A stretch of 64,000 nt of DNA, taken from Epinephelus fuscoguttatus. Its lineage: Eukaryota; Chordata; Actinopteri; Perciformes; Serranidae. Position numbers and translations under genes: made by a program. Shown piece by piece: positions 35,801-50,100 of this stretch. The notes beneath the pieces were generated by a model. That model had not been told where the DNA came from, searched no databases, and worked only from the letters and a program-made list of their open reading frames with translations. Within the stretch, counting starts at the first letter, position 1, and each line of letters opens with the position of its first letter. The stretch is taken from positions 16,431,379-16,495,378 of the forward strand of contig NC_064771.1 of NCBI RefSeq assembly GCF_011397635.1, given 5' to 3'.

Positions 35801-38800
35801 TATATTTTTGATGACATACTATACTTGGCAATTTTTATGACAGTTGGCAGCACAGAAAAAGTTTACCCAAAAAAACAAAACATATTCTACATTAAACTGG
35901 CAAGGTGTCCTAACAATGGCTACACAGTTGTACAGTACACACAGTTTGGCTTTACAGCAAGCTGCCATTAAAGGGCTGCAGCATAACCTCGAGTGTCAAA
36001 TTGCATTTAAGGTTATGTAAACAAGATTGTGTATCCAAGTAATGGCATTCAGGATGATATTTTGTATAGTCCTCTCAGTTCTGGAAAACTGTTTTAACTC
36101 ACTCATAGGTTTTGATAATGAACTGCTAGTGATAGGTCATGTCACATTATCTTATCACTCCATTTGTCTCCCCCCACTGAGTCCACAAGAGTCAACATGA
36201 GATTATCCAGTAAATGACTGCAGGCTGTTCATATTTGTTCATATATGAACAGCATATGTCACCGTGATTACATGACAAATAGCTGTAGGTGAATGTGGGC
36301 TGTTGTGGTCTGAGGCTTTAAGCTGATCCTTTCTCATTTACCCCCATGCCTCCTCTGCTGCCATCTCTCGTCTCCTTTCTCCTTTTCTCTTGTCTGATCA
36401 CAACAAAGTCCCCCCCCCCCACCCCCACCCACCCAATAGTGTAGTGTGCTTACACCCAAGAGGTAATGTTTAGAGACACCATTTGAGATGTTCTAGAAAC
36501 AAACCAGAATTCCTTAACTCTGGGAAAAAAACATGAAATAATCATAACCAGGTGACTCGCAGGAGAGCCGGAATCAGCTAATACAGAACACATGAGAAAC
36601 TTTGTGACTTTCTTCTTCTCATAAACTGAAAGTGGGAAATTCCTATGGGTCAGACTGCTGATGCAACTTAATTGCCTGAGAGAGAATTACTCAGTAACTT
36701 CTGCTACATGAACAGGCAGTGCATGAAGAGCAGGATGTGTTTTCACAGAGTGTTTCCGTCGAGTTGTTTTGCGCCTGTTTGCGTGTGCGACTTCCAGAGA
36801 ATAAGCGAACGTGTCTGTGAGAAAGAACTTCTGGTGGTTTAGCTCGGAGAGACAATGTCTACCTCTGTGGACACAATGGAAAGCTTCATCTCTTTTATGG
36901 CAGCCAGACAGCTGAACAATTACAAGTGTGCACTTCCCAGATGATAAGGAAGGAATGAGCCTGAAGATGTGACACAGTTAACACTGATTGCAAGCTGAGT
37001 GTAGAGACTGTTTCAGTGCTTTTTATGGTCTGTGGTTTTCTCTGCAGGTTCCTGCCTTTGGTTAAGAGCATGTATGCACTTAATAACCCAAGGTCATGCA
37101 TGAAGTAGTGAGCACTGTGACATTAAGCTTAAAAAACATCCCTGCAAAACAATATCACAACACAAAGTCAGCCAACGTAGATGAAACAATACGAGACATG
37201 ACAAAGTTTCGATGGACCAACAAGGAAATAGTCTGCAGATATCCGATAGATAAAATGATAACAATCTTCCTTCCTTCTCGGCGCCACATGTGCATTTGCA
37301 TGGACAACTTCTTTTGTATCCATCATTTTAACAAGGAACCACCCTGAGCCTAAATTGAGTCATCATCTGTGGTAACTGTCATGTTCAGACTGGCTGCTTT
37401 TATCTCCACAGAAACTAATAACAAAACTACCAGAGACGAGTCTGAAGCAAACCAAAAGTACCTGAATGAGTGTGTCGGAAACTGTGGCTGCTTCAATGAC
37501 AACAACACCAGATATTTTAACATTGTGACATCAAGCTAAGGAACTGACAAACCAACTTCTCATAAAAGTGTGACAACACAAAGTCGAGCTGATAACTGAA
37601 ACTACACTAGAGTGATGGTATTATAGATAAATGAAACAAGGAAATCTGCAGATACCTGATATGTTATGATGGTCGTCATGTCGTTTGTTCCGTGTGAACA
37701 GTTTGAACCTAGTGTCATGACCTATGTCATTTAGAAAAAACATCTACAAATTTCAGTGATTTCTTAAGTGCAGTAAAACTGTTAAGTCTGAACGCTGACA
37801 CCCAAGTGAGTTTTACAGTATGTTTTCCATTGTTATCTACTGTAGATGGACCCTAATGTACAGGAAGCCTACCTGGATTTCCTTTTTTTGTACGTCACTG
37901 TGTGCAGCAGTGACATTCAGTGGTGGATTAAGTATTAAAATTTTTTATTTTTGAGCAGGCTGGCAGTACCACTCTATAACCATCTCTATATCCACCTTGT
38001 TATGTCCAATCATTGCTTACAGTAAATGTCGTCCATTGAATCAACAAATTCCTCAGAACATGCTATTTTGACGAAGAAAGGTGAGTTCTCCTGTATATGA
38101 AACCGTGTTGGCAGTGCCTACGTGAAACAGGATGCATTGAGCGTAAGCTTCTGACTAATGCAACCACAGCCTCGGCCGCTCTCCGCTGAATTTCTTGTGC
38201 CTTATAATCTCTCTCCAATAAACAGGCTACAGATAAATATCTGAGTCAGTTGCCTGGGTCCAAACCTTTGAATCTACTCATTCCAACAAGATTGAGTTGA
38301 CTGATTCGTCTGGCATTGTGACATGAAACAGCACATTCTTGGTTGAAATAAAAAACTTTTAGCGCCATGTGGGGACTAACAAGTAGCCAATCTGTGCCAC
38401 AGGCGCGACTAACGCAGTTGTCAAACTGATGTCAAGCAGTGCTCTGCAACCAAAAAGGAGTACTAATAACAATGGTGGGTGCTGTTGAAAAAATAGTCGC
38501 TACCTAAACCTCTGCAAAACCAGTATGTTGGCATGGCTACACATCAGTGAATTTAAAATGATGATACATTGGTCTCTAGTGACTGGTTAGGGAAAATCAG
38601 CCCCACTCCCCCACGAAAATCGGTTAAATGTCAGACTGAAGATGGAAATGGAGTGAAACCTGTCTGACATCAGGCAGAACATTTTAAAATGTATCCTCCT
38701 TCATAACATCCTCTGCACTCATATTTCGGGATGCCAAATTGCTGTTGGAAACGTAGCTAGTTTGCAATACAAGTAAAGAGAACAAGGATGTTCGGTATTT

Positions 38801-41800
38801 GAGTGGCATCTGGAGGATACGCAGAGGCGGTGGCAAGAAGTCCCAGCCCTGCGTCTATTAATGTCACTGTCATGTCAAATGATGTTCCTGGATGCAGGAA
38901 GAACAGATTACGCCCCTGAGGAATTTGTTGCTATAGTCATTTACCATCAACACTGACTGGACATCCACATCAAGTTTGGTAAAAATTTTCTTTAATGAAC
39001 TCATCAAAGAACTGGGATGTCTCATCGGTGGAACTGCTAACAACTCACAGACAAGTAAACACTGCTTGGTAGGAGTACAGGAACGTGAACAAGACATTCT
39101 CAAGTGAAGCACAAGTGCCCCAAAATTCCACTTAAGCACAGCACATGAGTACATTTATGTAGGTACTTACTAACACTGCTGAATTTACAATTAAGGCTGC
39201 AACTAAAGATCATTTTCATTATCTATTATTCTGTCCTTTTTAGTCATTCAGTGAATCAGAAAATATCAAAGGAATAGTGAAAATGTCCTACAGCTCCAGG
39301 CTATGTCTACTATTGTGCTTGTTTTGTCTTACAAAATGTCCAGAACTTAAATATTTCCAGTTTAGTGTCCCTCAAGACAAAGACAAGCAGAGAATCCTCA
39401 CAAGTATGAAGTTAAGACTAGTTCATGTTTGACATGTTTGAAATACTAACTCTTCCTTTGAAGACAGCTGGATAACATCCTCTGTGGTTTTGGAGGGAGC
39501 GCTCTAAAGTCTGAGAAGATAACCCTGATGATGTCACAGTGATGCCACTGGAGTTATCTCAGTTTGGGCTTGAGATTTACGTTTTTATCAGAGAGCCTGC
39601 GTTACACACTGGAGGTATGGAGTGGGCAAAAACAAAAGATGCATATAAGGGATTTTTCATATTAGGTGCGATTGATTTGTACCATGCCTTAGTACGATTG
39701 CCCCCAATTCCAATCCCCCGCTGCTCAGCTTTCACATTAGTAATGTTGTCCCGCACCCAAGTACACTTGCGTCATCACCTATGTGACATTATTGTTGTGC
39801 TACAGTGTAGGAAAGGGCGCTGCAGATGGACACTGCTGCCTCGGGGACCGTCATCAGCGGGGACTGGGGGAGCCGTGAGGCTACGCTCTGCTTTTGGGGC
39901 CACTGCTGTCAGGTGTGGAGTTCTCTGCCTCCCGCCAGAGCTCTGTTGCAAGCATTGTCATCCAATATTGAGGCATCAGTATTAAATTGAGACTGTTTCA
40001 TAACCAGATAAGAAGTCCTTGTAGTTGTGCTAAATAGCGGTCCATTTCCATGTTTTGGTTCAGTTGTTGTTCACACCTGATGCGTACCGTACAGGAGCAC
40101 ACATGTACCCAATCAGGACCACCTTTTCAAATGGACTCAGGCATGGATCGGCATGGGTACAGTACAAAGTGTTAACACTAAACAAACTGGACTTTGGGGT
40201 CAAATGTACTCGGAACCAAGCCTGGGTCCCTGATGTGAAAGCCCCCTTAGATGGGAAATTTAGGATCTGGTGTTTATAAAACTTGACTCTTGGGTTCAGG
40301 ATATCTCTGCTGACTGTTCCTTTTAAAAATCTGTCTCATGGAAGTGCAACACTAAATTGGTGAAGTGTCCCTTTAATCTACAAATTAATTTACTTGGTTT
40401 CTCTAATTGCTTACAAGCAAAATACAACCAGGAAGAACTGAACCTTATACACCAAAAAATCAGTTTTCCAAGAGCCTAAAGATCTAAAGCCTACATCCCA
40501 GGTGTGTAGGAGGGCGTACTGCAGGGATCTGCTGGTCACATTACACAGGACACACAGCACCTGTCGACCAGGTCATTATTAAACCAGCTGCAGCCAAAAG
40601 GCACTTGTTCCAAAAGTCATGTTTGAGGCATTTTGACCTCTAACTCTCTGGTTATGTTACAGCCACATGCTCATGTCTCTAGAGACTCTGCATCCTCCAC
40701 AGCCAGCCAGCCTGCAGGGCTGGACTGACTCATTTTTTATAGCTGTGGTCACAGCAGAAATGTGTCACAGTTCTTGTAAGCACTTCTCCTGATGACCTCA
40801 GCTCTGCATCATCCAGCAGGTCCACAAGAGTCCTGCTTCAAGGTTGAAAAGGTCACAGAGAGGAACTGAACCCTGACTGCTGGTTGACCTCTGTCCTAAC
40901 CCAAACCACATAATGAGAAGTGGAGTTTCTGACACACAAATCAGGCAACAAACAGAAACTGATGAATAACTGAAAGGTTAAGAAAAGAAATGACTTTGCC
41001 AGGGTGGACTCCTCATGATTTTTTCTGAGGGGTAACTACAGCTTTTCACACATTCATGAATGGCAACACCTCCTGATATTTTAGCAGCAGGGTTAATCAT
41101 CTGACTTCCACATAAGTTTCTTATGATTTAGCACTAAAATCTAGCAAACATGAGCAAGCTTGGAGACACTTTTTGTGCTCCAGAGTAGAAGACCTTGGCA
41201 AATCTCAGCACCTAGCCTGACAAAGGGTGTTTTCGGGTGTGGGGGTGCTGTATTTTGTCATGAATTGGAAGGGGGTGGGTGGACCAACAGCTGATGTCCA
41301 GATGTAGAGATGCTTTCACACGGATAGAATCTAGACCAAGCATGTTTTGATTTAGCGAGTTAAAGTGCGCTTGGTAACTTTACTGCCTGAGGAAATGATC
41401 CCAACTCATGTAATTATTCAAGATTTTAGCTTCAGAGTGTAATCTGACCCGGGTGTTCTCCACTGGGATTAAATCCAAAACTTCAGCCTGCTGTGGAAAA
41501 CAAAGTCAAAAGCACTTTTTTGAGGGAGTTTCTGTGAGAGAGTCGAACATATCTTTGTGTGAAATGGACACAGGCAGTGCACCCTCTCCATGTGGCCTGT
41601 CCTTCTCGCCCAGGGACACGGATGGATGGGGTGAAATAAGGCGATCGGAATGCGGAACCGGTGAGAAATGCAGCTGGTAAAGGAAGCGGCTTTGTAAGCA
41701 GACCCACTATCTGACTCCATTATAGGGAGAGCTGAACACCAGGCTCTAATCCATGTTCTCAGAAACAAGGATACCCAACAATGTGCGCGTAAATCACACG

Positions 41801-41989
41801 TAGAAACGAGAAGGAAAAGTTGTGTAGTCACTTAAGTTGAATCAAAAATAAGTTTTCATTTTCCAAGATAAAAAAAACATGTTGGAATAAAAACTTATTT
41901 TACTTACTTTTCTGTGCGCTCACGCCATAGAAATTGATCACAGCCGCTATAATAAGTCCGCACAGCGCGCAGAGAGCGTTTGAAGCCAT
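32890..41989 (-). CDS. tnfrsf12a: TNF receptor superfamily member 12A (Fn14, TWEAK receptor)
   Basis: Four coding exons on the minus strand, in order 41989-41908, 34055-33957, 33861-33718 and 32930-32890; 366 nt, 121 residues (human 129). Residues 1-26 form a signal peptide (MASNALCALCGLIIAA...). The second exon holds the single cysteine-rich domain, with six Cys in the Fn14 spacing (C...WNSDLDVCVPCSSCK...PSCNTC). The third gives one membrane helix (AAITSFSVLAVVLVGAALII) and a basic stop-transfer. The last 41 coding bases give the cytoplasmic end EPIEETAGPLYQA, which keeps the PIEET TRAF-binding motif of Fn14. It is a small type I receptor for TWEAK that signals through TRAFs to NF-kB. All junction phases agree. 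Intron 1 is 7.85 kb. Confidence 0.92.
34337..34411. repeat. Outlying units of the 35-bp minisatellite
   Basis: Two degenerate units ('gtactatgcctta...', 'gtagtatggctttttatgata') match the array that starts at about 34931 but are separated from it by some 520 bp of unrelated sequence (34412-34930). Confidence 0.55.
34412..34930. repeat. Insert splitting the minisatellite, probable dispersed repeat
   Basis: Non-repetitive sequence lies between related minisatellite units. The part around 34500-34720 resembles a dispersed fish repeat ('ttctctcagccaatcaaggt'). No terminal repeats were identified, and the family is not known to me. Confidence 0.35.
34931..35829. repeat. 35-bp AT-rich minisatellite with higher-order structure
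   Basis: About 25 tandem units of consensus length 35 (core 'tactatactatgacttttt', then 'atatttttgacaaca') lie in tnfrsf12a intron 1. Variant units (with 'actttaac', 'gtacactatgacttgttta', 'tgatattttggac') recur in the same order, with starts at 35348 and 35597 and at 35453 and 35702. That is a 249-bp higher-order period of seven units. A related start lies at 35068. Confidence 0.9.
35830..39190. other. Middle of tnfrsf12a intron 1
   Basis: No exon-like frame. A C-rich run lies at about 36409-36440. No bounded mobile element was recognised in this part. Confidence 0.4.
39191..39395. mobile_element. Diverged hAT-type MITE fragment
   Basis: Begins 'aaggctgcaactaa.gatcattttcattatc' and continues with the characteristic 'aaatgtccagaac...atttccagttta' body of a common fish hAT-derived repeat. 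It lacks the opposite terminus and is more diverged than the copy at 11953. Confidence 0.55.
39630..40300. repeat. Probable dispersed fish repeat in tnfrsf12a intron 1
   Basis: Phrases such as 'attgatttgtaccatgcctt', 'gcgtcatcacctatgtgac' and 'ttcacacctgatgcgtaccg' are of a type recurring in fish genomes. A 148-codon frame inside (39539-39985) has no protein resemblance. The ends are not defined. A fragment at about 47995-48260 in rnf40 may be related. Confidence 0.3.
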
Positions 41990-43896
41990 GATGTCTGCGG
42001 GTAAAAAGCTGCTCGCTGTCGGCTACACAATTCCCGAAAGTTCATCTGATTAACAATCCGTGCTGGTTTTCAGCATGGAAAAGCGAGCATCAGAGTGAGT
42101 CACCCGGAGGAGTCTGCGCCTTGTTTTAATAGCGCACACACCCACGCTAACAGTTCAACTCCTATGAGTCATTTCCTATGTACTGTACTGCTCGGATTCT
42201 CTGTGCGCACTCCCCGACTCACAGGAAACTCCTCTACCATAGTATGTGGTTTCATTTGCTTCGCACCAAGTGAAAGTTTCAATTAAACCACCTCAGGTAT
42301 GAGAGTTTCAGTAGGCTTACATATAATTCATATTTTTATGGCCACACCCTGGAGGTTCTTCTCGACATTTTTTCACCAGAGCGCCTGTGTAGTCTGGACT
42401 TAATAGTGTTCTCATTGTTATTACCACGCCTGTCGACGTCATTGACTCCTCTCTGCCAAAAAACACAACTCTCTGGCATGAGCCTGGGTCCCATGCACAG
42501 AAAAAAGAGGAACAGCAACCGAGGCAAAAACAGATGACATTCACTAAAACTATCAGCCTTTTTTTTAAAGCCTCTGGGAGAGTCTGCTCGATAGTTAAAG
42601 GGAGATAAGCTTTATCTTTGTCCACACTCTGCAGATACAAAACAACTTTTGGAAACTGACATTTGAATAGTGAGTGTCCCTGACGACGCAGGGTGGTGTT
42701 ATTAATGTCTGGGGCTGGGTGTAGTCTGCTGCTGCAGCACAAATATGCAATAACAAAGCCAGTGGACTCATGCCTGGAGTGCTATCAGGTTGGCCCCTGT
42801 CACAGAGTTGTCTCATGTATTAATGCAGACCATCAGTTACTACAACAACATCTGTGCTTTGTGACATAAAATCATCACAGCACAACGTCAAAACTACGTA
42901 TTTATTCATGACAGGTTATGCACATTCATATGGGTAAACAACTACTGCCAATGAAGCTATTCTTGTTTATGCCAACATTATAGCTAATTCTTCTTCCTTA
43001 AGTGTTCCCAAATGCCTGATTAACTGTTTTTCACATATTCACTCTTTTCCTCTGCAGCCTGGAACTTTTTATGTGTGTGCTACATGGTGCGAACTGCCTT
43101 TCCCACAAGAACTAACGTCAAACAGACGCTAACCAACCTCGCAGTAAATAGTTCACATCATCCGAACAGAGGAAAAGAGGTTTCATTGGCTCAATTAGGT
43201 AAGAAGCATGTTGTTGAACAGATGTTTTTGTACTCGACTGTCACGGCTAACCTTTAGGAAAGCGGTCTAAGAGGACCTGGAGCAGCACAGCCCACTAAGG
43301 ACACCCATATGAGCTGACTTTCCACTGCAGTGATTTCATCAGTAATGAGGCACTATAAGCTGCAGATGTTGTGTCAAACTCTCCAGTAGGAACCATGGCA
43401 ACAGGATGAACACACACAGAGGACCTTGCCCAAGGTGATCCAAACTCTCCTGTATGTGCTGCTGACTGGGTGCCAAACTAGCTGACGTCTCTCAGGCATT
43501 GTTAATACTATAGCCTAACCAAGGAAGTTACACAATTCTGGCTGTTGTACTTTATATATTAGAAACATATTTAGTTTTACACACGCAGTCCTCGAGTCTG
43601 TAAAGCATGGCTTCTTTTTAATTTTTTAAAATGTAAAATTTCAGCTTCACTGATTTTACGGGATTTCCAAAAAGCCAGCAGGACGAAACCACTCAAAGAA
43701 ATGCTTCAGTAAGACCAACCACTGCAGTTCCAGGTTTTTCAATACATTAAAAAAAAAACAAAGAAACATACTTAAAAGTTGGGCCCAGTTTGTTAAAAGA
43801 AAGGATGTTTAACATGGCAAGAACAAGGACAGGAAAAAAAACAGTGCAGGAGCAGCTCAACATGTAAGAATATCACTGTGTGCACAAACAACTGTG
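41990..43896. other. Intergenic region between the tnfrsf12a start and the rnf40 3' end
   Basis: The first 150-250 bp should hold the tnfrsf12a promoter and 5'UTR, but no specific site was identified. Short frames on both strands have no splice support or family resemblance. Confidence 0.4.
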
Positions 43897-43902
43897 TTTA
43901 TT
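43897..43902 (-). terminator. Candidate poly(A) signal of rnf40
   Basis: AATAAA on the minus strand, about 250 bp after the rnf40 stop codon, implying a short 3'UTR. Confidence 0.45.
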
Positions 43903-44154
43903 AACTACAGCACAACACTCTCAGTCAGATGTGTCACTATGTGTTTGGTCACCAAATAAATCATCAACTGGCAATGATGCAGTAAAACGAGTCTTTCCAA
44001 AGAGAGAATAAAAAGGGGGAACACACTCATCTGATATCCCCAAAATGTCTGCCTCTTTGAATAAATCTTCAGTTATTTTGTCTTTTCTCTATGCGATTCT
44101 CTCCTTTGGTTCTGTCTACTGTTTTCTCTTCTCACTCCTCTGTCTCTCCGTGAA

Positions 44155-47100
44155 TTAGGTGATGTAGATGCGGTGAAAGTCGTTGGCTCCGAAGGCACAG
44201 TTGCACTTGGGGCATTTCCTCTGTCGGGTGTCGTAACGCATCTTCAAACATTCGTAGCAGAAGACGTGGAAACACTTGGTGAGCACCGTCTCCTTGTCTC
44301 GTGTGTTGCAGCACGGGCAGCGCAGCTTGGCCTGGGGACAGATAAATACATTACACAGGGGCCAAAAACTCACTTGCCAGCACTGTTATTACCTTAATTC
44401 ATTGTACGGTAACACACCTAACACTTGAGGGTGTAACAAGTATGCTTGATATCCCCAGACCGTAATATTTCTGTGGAGGTTTGAGCTCACTTTCTGGCTC
44501 ATGCTCACAAGTGAAAAATAGCCAATCAAGCAAATTACAAAGGTGTAGTAATTAGCATTTCAGCATATTACTTTTACTGGACTGTTATAGTTCTGTAAAC
44601 AACAGTCTACTGCAGACGGTGCCAGAAAGCTGTTGGTGTTTTTACAACTCCCTCGCCACTCACAGTGGTTGATTAAAGCCATACATTTCTCTGCTTAACA
44701 ACGTTTTCTCTTCCTGACCTTGTACTGGTTGATCTCCTCCTGCAGGATCTCATCAGCATCAGAGTACACCTCCACCTTCTTCTGTTTCTCCAGCTTCCGT
44801 CTCAGCCTCGACAGATCCTCCTAGAAAAGGCATCAGGAGAGGGGTCATTTAACAAGGACTCTTCATCTGATCTGAGAGCTCTGGGAGAGTCTGGAGCGAT
44901 ATTCCCAGGCGCTGAAACACAACATACCTGTGCGCGTTTCAGGTTGCTGCTCTCCCTCTCCCGGGCGGTGCGGTTCTCAGCCACAGAGACCTGGATCTCC
45001 TTCAGCTTGGCCTGCGTGTGCTCCAGCTGCACCTTCAGGTCCTCTGCCAGCTGGGCAGCCTCCACTGCCTGCAGGAAGAAAGGAACCGGACACACTCAAT
45101 AAAAAAAAAACCTAATGATGAAATTCCAGGGCTGTAATGTGGTGGTAGTACAGTAAGCGTGGATAAATCGTCTGAGTCTGTTCTTTGTGCTTCAACTTTA
45201 AACATCCAGCCATGTACCAACCTAAACACGGCACCACTGGTTTTGTGTGTTTCATCCTATTTACTGCAGACTGTGTATATTTTCCATGTCTGACGAGCGT
45301 TTTCCACAACATACCATAAGTGCTTAGATCCTCTTCATAGCTTCCAGGCTACCACTGGTTTCACTTAAAGTAAGCCGCTCCTTTTGTGTGTTTTCTGTTC
45401 TGTTTAATTTTACTGTTATGGTTGTCGCTACTTGTGAAAATCAAAAGTGAAAAAAGAAGGATTCACACAGACACACAAGATGACCTCATTAACAGGGCCC
45501 CTGTGCACAATCCTTGTCTTGACAGGTACTCAGGCAACATTAGAATAAATTAGACATATATTTCACAAGTAGGCACTTAAAGGGATAGTTCAGATCTTTT
45601 GAAGTGTGGCCATATGAGGAACTTATCCCTAGTCAGTGTATTACCTACAGCAGAAAGTGTCCAGCACACCCCCAGTTTGGAGAAGCAGGCAGTAGTACCA
45701 CCATGGAAGCTAAGCAATGTATTGCTGTGGCCAAGGGCAGCAGCAAAAACATATTTTAGCCACCTAAATCCCACCTAAAATAAGCCCCACCTCAAAAAGT
45801 GTACACTAGAGAATAGTTTCATCACTTAATGTTACATCCACAGCAGTACATTGCTTAGCTTCCATTCAAATCCTCCTGCCTGCTTCTCCAAACTGGGGGT
45901 GTGCCAACTGCCATTTACTCTATGTAATACACTGACTACGGATAGGTACTTCATACAACCCCACTTCAAAAGATTCGAACTATTCCTTTAACTACATGCA
46001 GTAACTGCTGGCATTGGGACAGACAGTGGCTTAATTTGCCAGCAATGTTTTGTGGAAAGAATCCCACAAATCTTGGACTGTCAGAGCTTTTCATGAGCAC
46101 ACCAAAATAATGACGTGTACAAGTTTAACTTTTGGCACATGCTATTATCCAGATTCTCTCATAATGCAGTCTTTATATTTAAGAACAAAAGACATCTGGC
46201 AGCAATCAACTCATTTGGTGATTAGTCAAACTTAAATGCAAGAGCTGACAATATGATTGATGGCATCTCTCCTCTCACCTTCCTCTTGTTGAGTTCTAGT
46301 GCTTGTGTCCGGACAGACAGCTCTTTTTCCAGAGCGGCGAGCGTGCTCTGAAGGACGCCCTCTTTTTCCTCGAGCTTCTGCACAACCAGCAGTTGGGCAT
46401 CCACCTGGACAGTGACGACAACAGTTAATACCTCAGTGTCCTGCAACAATTAAAAGCATCACCGCTGCATTGCCCGATTAGGAGGTGACATGTCACCTGG
46501 GTTTTGAATGTGAGAACTTGGTCGGCCAACTCCTCCTTCTCCTCTTTCAGCAGCTTGTAGATCTGGTTAGATTTGATCCGCTCACTCATCAGCTTGAAAT
46601 TAGCGTCGTCCTTCTCCCGTAACTGCTGCAACAGGCGGCTGTTCTGCTCCTGCATGTCCTCGAAGGCCTGGCCTGTTACATCCATCTCACTCAGCAGGGC
46701 CTCCTCCTCCTCAAGAGACAGAGGTGTCGGGGATCAAAAACAATGCAGACACAGTGACAGACAGTGATATTAACTCTGGACTGTAAAATGGGATGGGGCC
46801 TAACTTCATTACCACCTGCAGTCATTCATTCAAAGGATGTGTGGGGTTTTAATTCAAAGCAGTGTTCACTACTTTTGGCTGTAACTAGACATGTAACTCA
46901 TTATTTCTGGAAACAAATAACACATTTACTGAAATTTAAATGGGCTCGTTACTTGTTCTTTTTGCTTGATCATAGCCCACAAGTGCAGCTGTTATGAATC
47001 TAACGTCACCCGTAGTGAGTGGCCCTCAGCCCCTCTGTCTTGTGTTTGTGTGCAAGAAAGTGACAGAGAGAGGGTTTAGAGATGGTGGAAGGTGGACTGT

Positions 47101-50100
47101 TGCAAACAATGATTCTGTTAGCTGGTAATACAGTAATATTATTATTCCGATGGTCACCCAGCATTACAGCAGCGTTGTAAATGGCATGGATACCTCAATC
47201 AGCGTCAGAATTTTGCTGCATACAATGGCCGACAGTTCATACAATTTGAGCTCACTTTCCTTGGAATATGGACATTATTCTTATATTCATTTACATTATT
47301 GGAAGGCCTGTCGAGGCAACCAAAAATAGGCCTATCAAAAGATATCATTTGTATTGTTCCACTACTTTTCATCATAATAATAAAGGGTACAATCATAGCT
47401 AATATTTGACAGTTGTCTTGTCTCACACTGTTCAACAGCAACACTAAAAAATAAAGCTATGTATGCATTCATAAGAAAACTGAAGCAGATATTTAAAAGA
47501 AACACAAAATTTACTTTCCCTTGTGACTAACTACTTTTAGATACTGTAACTGGTGAAGTAATTCAATTACTTTTGAGAGAAGTAACAAGTAATTGTCAGT
47601 CTTTTTCAATAAATTGCACAGCACTGATTCTAAGTCATACTCTCTCAATAATTCGATGCTTCTTTCCTGATGATATTCTGCAGTCACATCTGAAAATAAC
47701 TAAAACTAATCCATGTGTTGCATGTGTTCCTAACTCCTTCTTTATGGATTCTACATAAGCAAAAAAAGCCACACATCACTACACGCAAAGAAATTATGAT
47801 ATAATTTTTTTTTTTTTCTTAAAATAAAAACACAAGTGATTAATCAGCATGAATCAATACTATGGTTCAATCTGGTGGATTTTGGTGTTAAGAATCACAG
47901 AAGTGCAAAGTTGTTAAATTTGAGTGTAATGTCATCACATCACCGTATGCGATTAATTAAATTACACCTTCACTGGCCTCTTTATGACTATGCACCTCGA
48001 GGTGCACTCACACCTGGTTTGTTTTCTGGGCTACAGACGTAGCAACAAGTTTTACGTTGCTGTGTTTGCTTCATTTTGGTTCGTGCTGCCCACTTACAAG
48101 CCAACTGGGGCCCATAAACAAAAGTCATATGAGCTCACAAGTAGCTTGTTTATTGGATAGTTTTGGCAATCTGTCACCCCTGCAAAGTCAAATGTGGCAG
48201 CCAGAAACTGGAAGGAACAAATCAAATGCATCTGAGTCCAAGACAATTTAGCTGCTGTACTTTAACTTAATACCAGATTAAGAAGGCAGAAGTGAAGAGC
48301 CGAATGCACCAGTATATGCCCAACCTGTGTTTTGCCGTCTGTTCGTTATGTTCTGCTAGACCTCCCAAGCATGAGGAGTGGCAGGCTTTCAGATCTCAAC
48401 ATCTGCCACCTCTGTGCTCATAAAATACTATGGAACAACAGTTAACAACTTAAAACACAGTCATAACCTTTTTACATTTTGGTGTAATTTCCTGTACTTA
48501 ATTACAGTCTCAGTGCTAAATGAAAGGAGACCTGCATTTTTTAAGGTGGTGCTGTTATTTGCTTTGCACCAGAGTTTACTGACACATTGGAGCCCAAATT
48601 GAAAATTGAAAAGTCAATCCTCAGGACTCCTTGGATGAACAAAATAAGATTCATATTCAGTGATAAGCCTCTGAGACTTACAGATTCAATGGAGCACTGG
48701 GGTCAACAGTTGTTATCGTGACAGCACTACATTATCTAACGTGGGTGTGTCCCCTATCTACGCAAGTCAAGTTTTAGAATTACGATGACATTACTTAGCC
48801 AACATTTGACCCCAGTCAGCTAATCGTTTTTAATTTTCCATCTCATGACACTCTGCTCTCGTATTCCCTGAGTCTTCTGACATACTAATGAAATTCCACG
48901 AGAGCCTCTCAACATTTATAAGAGAGCAGAGCCAAGTAAGTGAGCTCAGATCTGACAATGTTTCACATACTTCGAATTTATCAGGGTAGCTCATCCCAAA
49001 AGGATTTGTCCCACCCAAAATTATTGCGCCTATATATTTTTTTCTTAAAATGTCAACACTGTTGTGTCACAGCATCCCCCTCCTCATATCTTGTAGCATA
49101 TTCGGACAGCAGTGTGAATTCATTTGTGCCAGATCACAAAATGTAACGAATAGATAACAAAAAAATAAAATTAAAAAAAGAAATCATTTCAGGGGTATGT
49201 TAAGCAAGATGTTAAATAAATGAGGACAGCTTTAAAAAAACACCACGTGGTTGGAAAATTAAGATAATCAAACAAACATGGACACTGTGTAAACCAGAAT
49301 GTGATTACTGATGATTCTTGTATTAAAGAGGTTAGTCTGGCAGATGTTTGCGTAAGAACGAACCAGAGTGGCTTCAGGGTTTCTCTTTTTTTTTTTTTTT
49401 TTTTTACTCTTTTCAGAAACACTGTTGCCATGCTTACAGCCTTCAAGGGCTGAGAGATCTGTATATTTATAACTGATATTTCAGACAGAAACTGCAGACA
49501 AAAACAACAGACAAATGAAAAGCAAATCACTTTACTGGAAAAATAGAAAAGAAAGCAATAATAAATTAGGCTCGGATTAAGTAACCCAGCTCATGAGATT
49601 TAAATTTTACGCCACAGCATCACCTTTCAATTCCTCTTTTGTTAACTAAGATTAGAAGAACCTTTTTCTTAGGCAAATGTGAGACTCATTGCACTACTAT
49701 TTTTCCTAACACAGCTGTCTCGTTTATATTCGTATCTGGTGCTGCCCCAAAGGTTTAAATGTGACATATAAGGCTGATGATTCATGTCTCATGTCAGACG
49801 GGTCTGAAACTCCTAATACGTTTAAACATTAGAGGAGTTTGACTTTTATCAAGCTTTCGTACACGTCAGTTTGCTACTATGACCCGCTGTATGCATATGT
49901 GTGCAAACTGCAGTTAAAACCTTGAAAGCGGACGCAAAATGTTTTGATGGTTATAGATGGCTGGAAAATAAAGAATATTATGGAGAAGCTGATGAGTCTT
50001 TCCCCAGCTTAAGTGTACTAGGTAGAAGTAAACATACAAGTGATCCACATGCTCAGCTTTCTGCCAGAGGTGCCACACACTCGCACGCCAGTGTTGAATT

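Noticed and set aside
39539-39985. A 148-codon frame in tnfrsf12a intron 1
   Set aside because: Composition is not protein-like, it overlaps a probable dispersed repeat, and there is no splice support.
42317-42816. Frames of 63-141 codons upstream of tnfrsf12a
   Set aside because: No domain, conserved motif or exon signals; probably chance frames in intergenic DNA.
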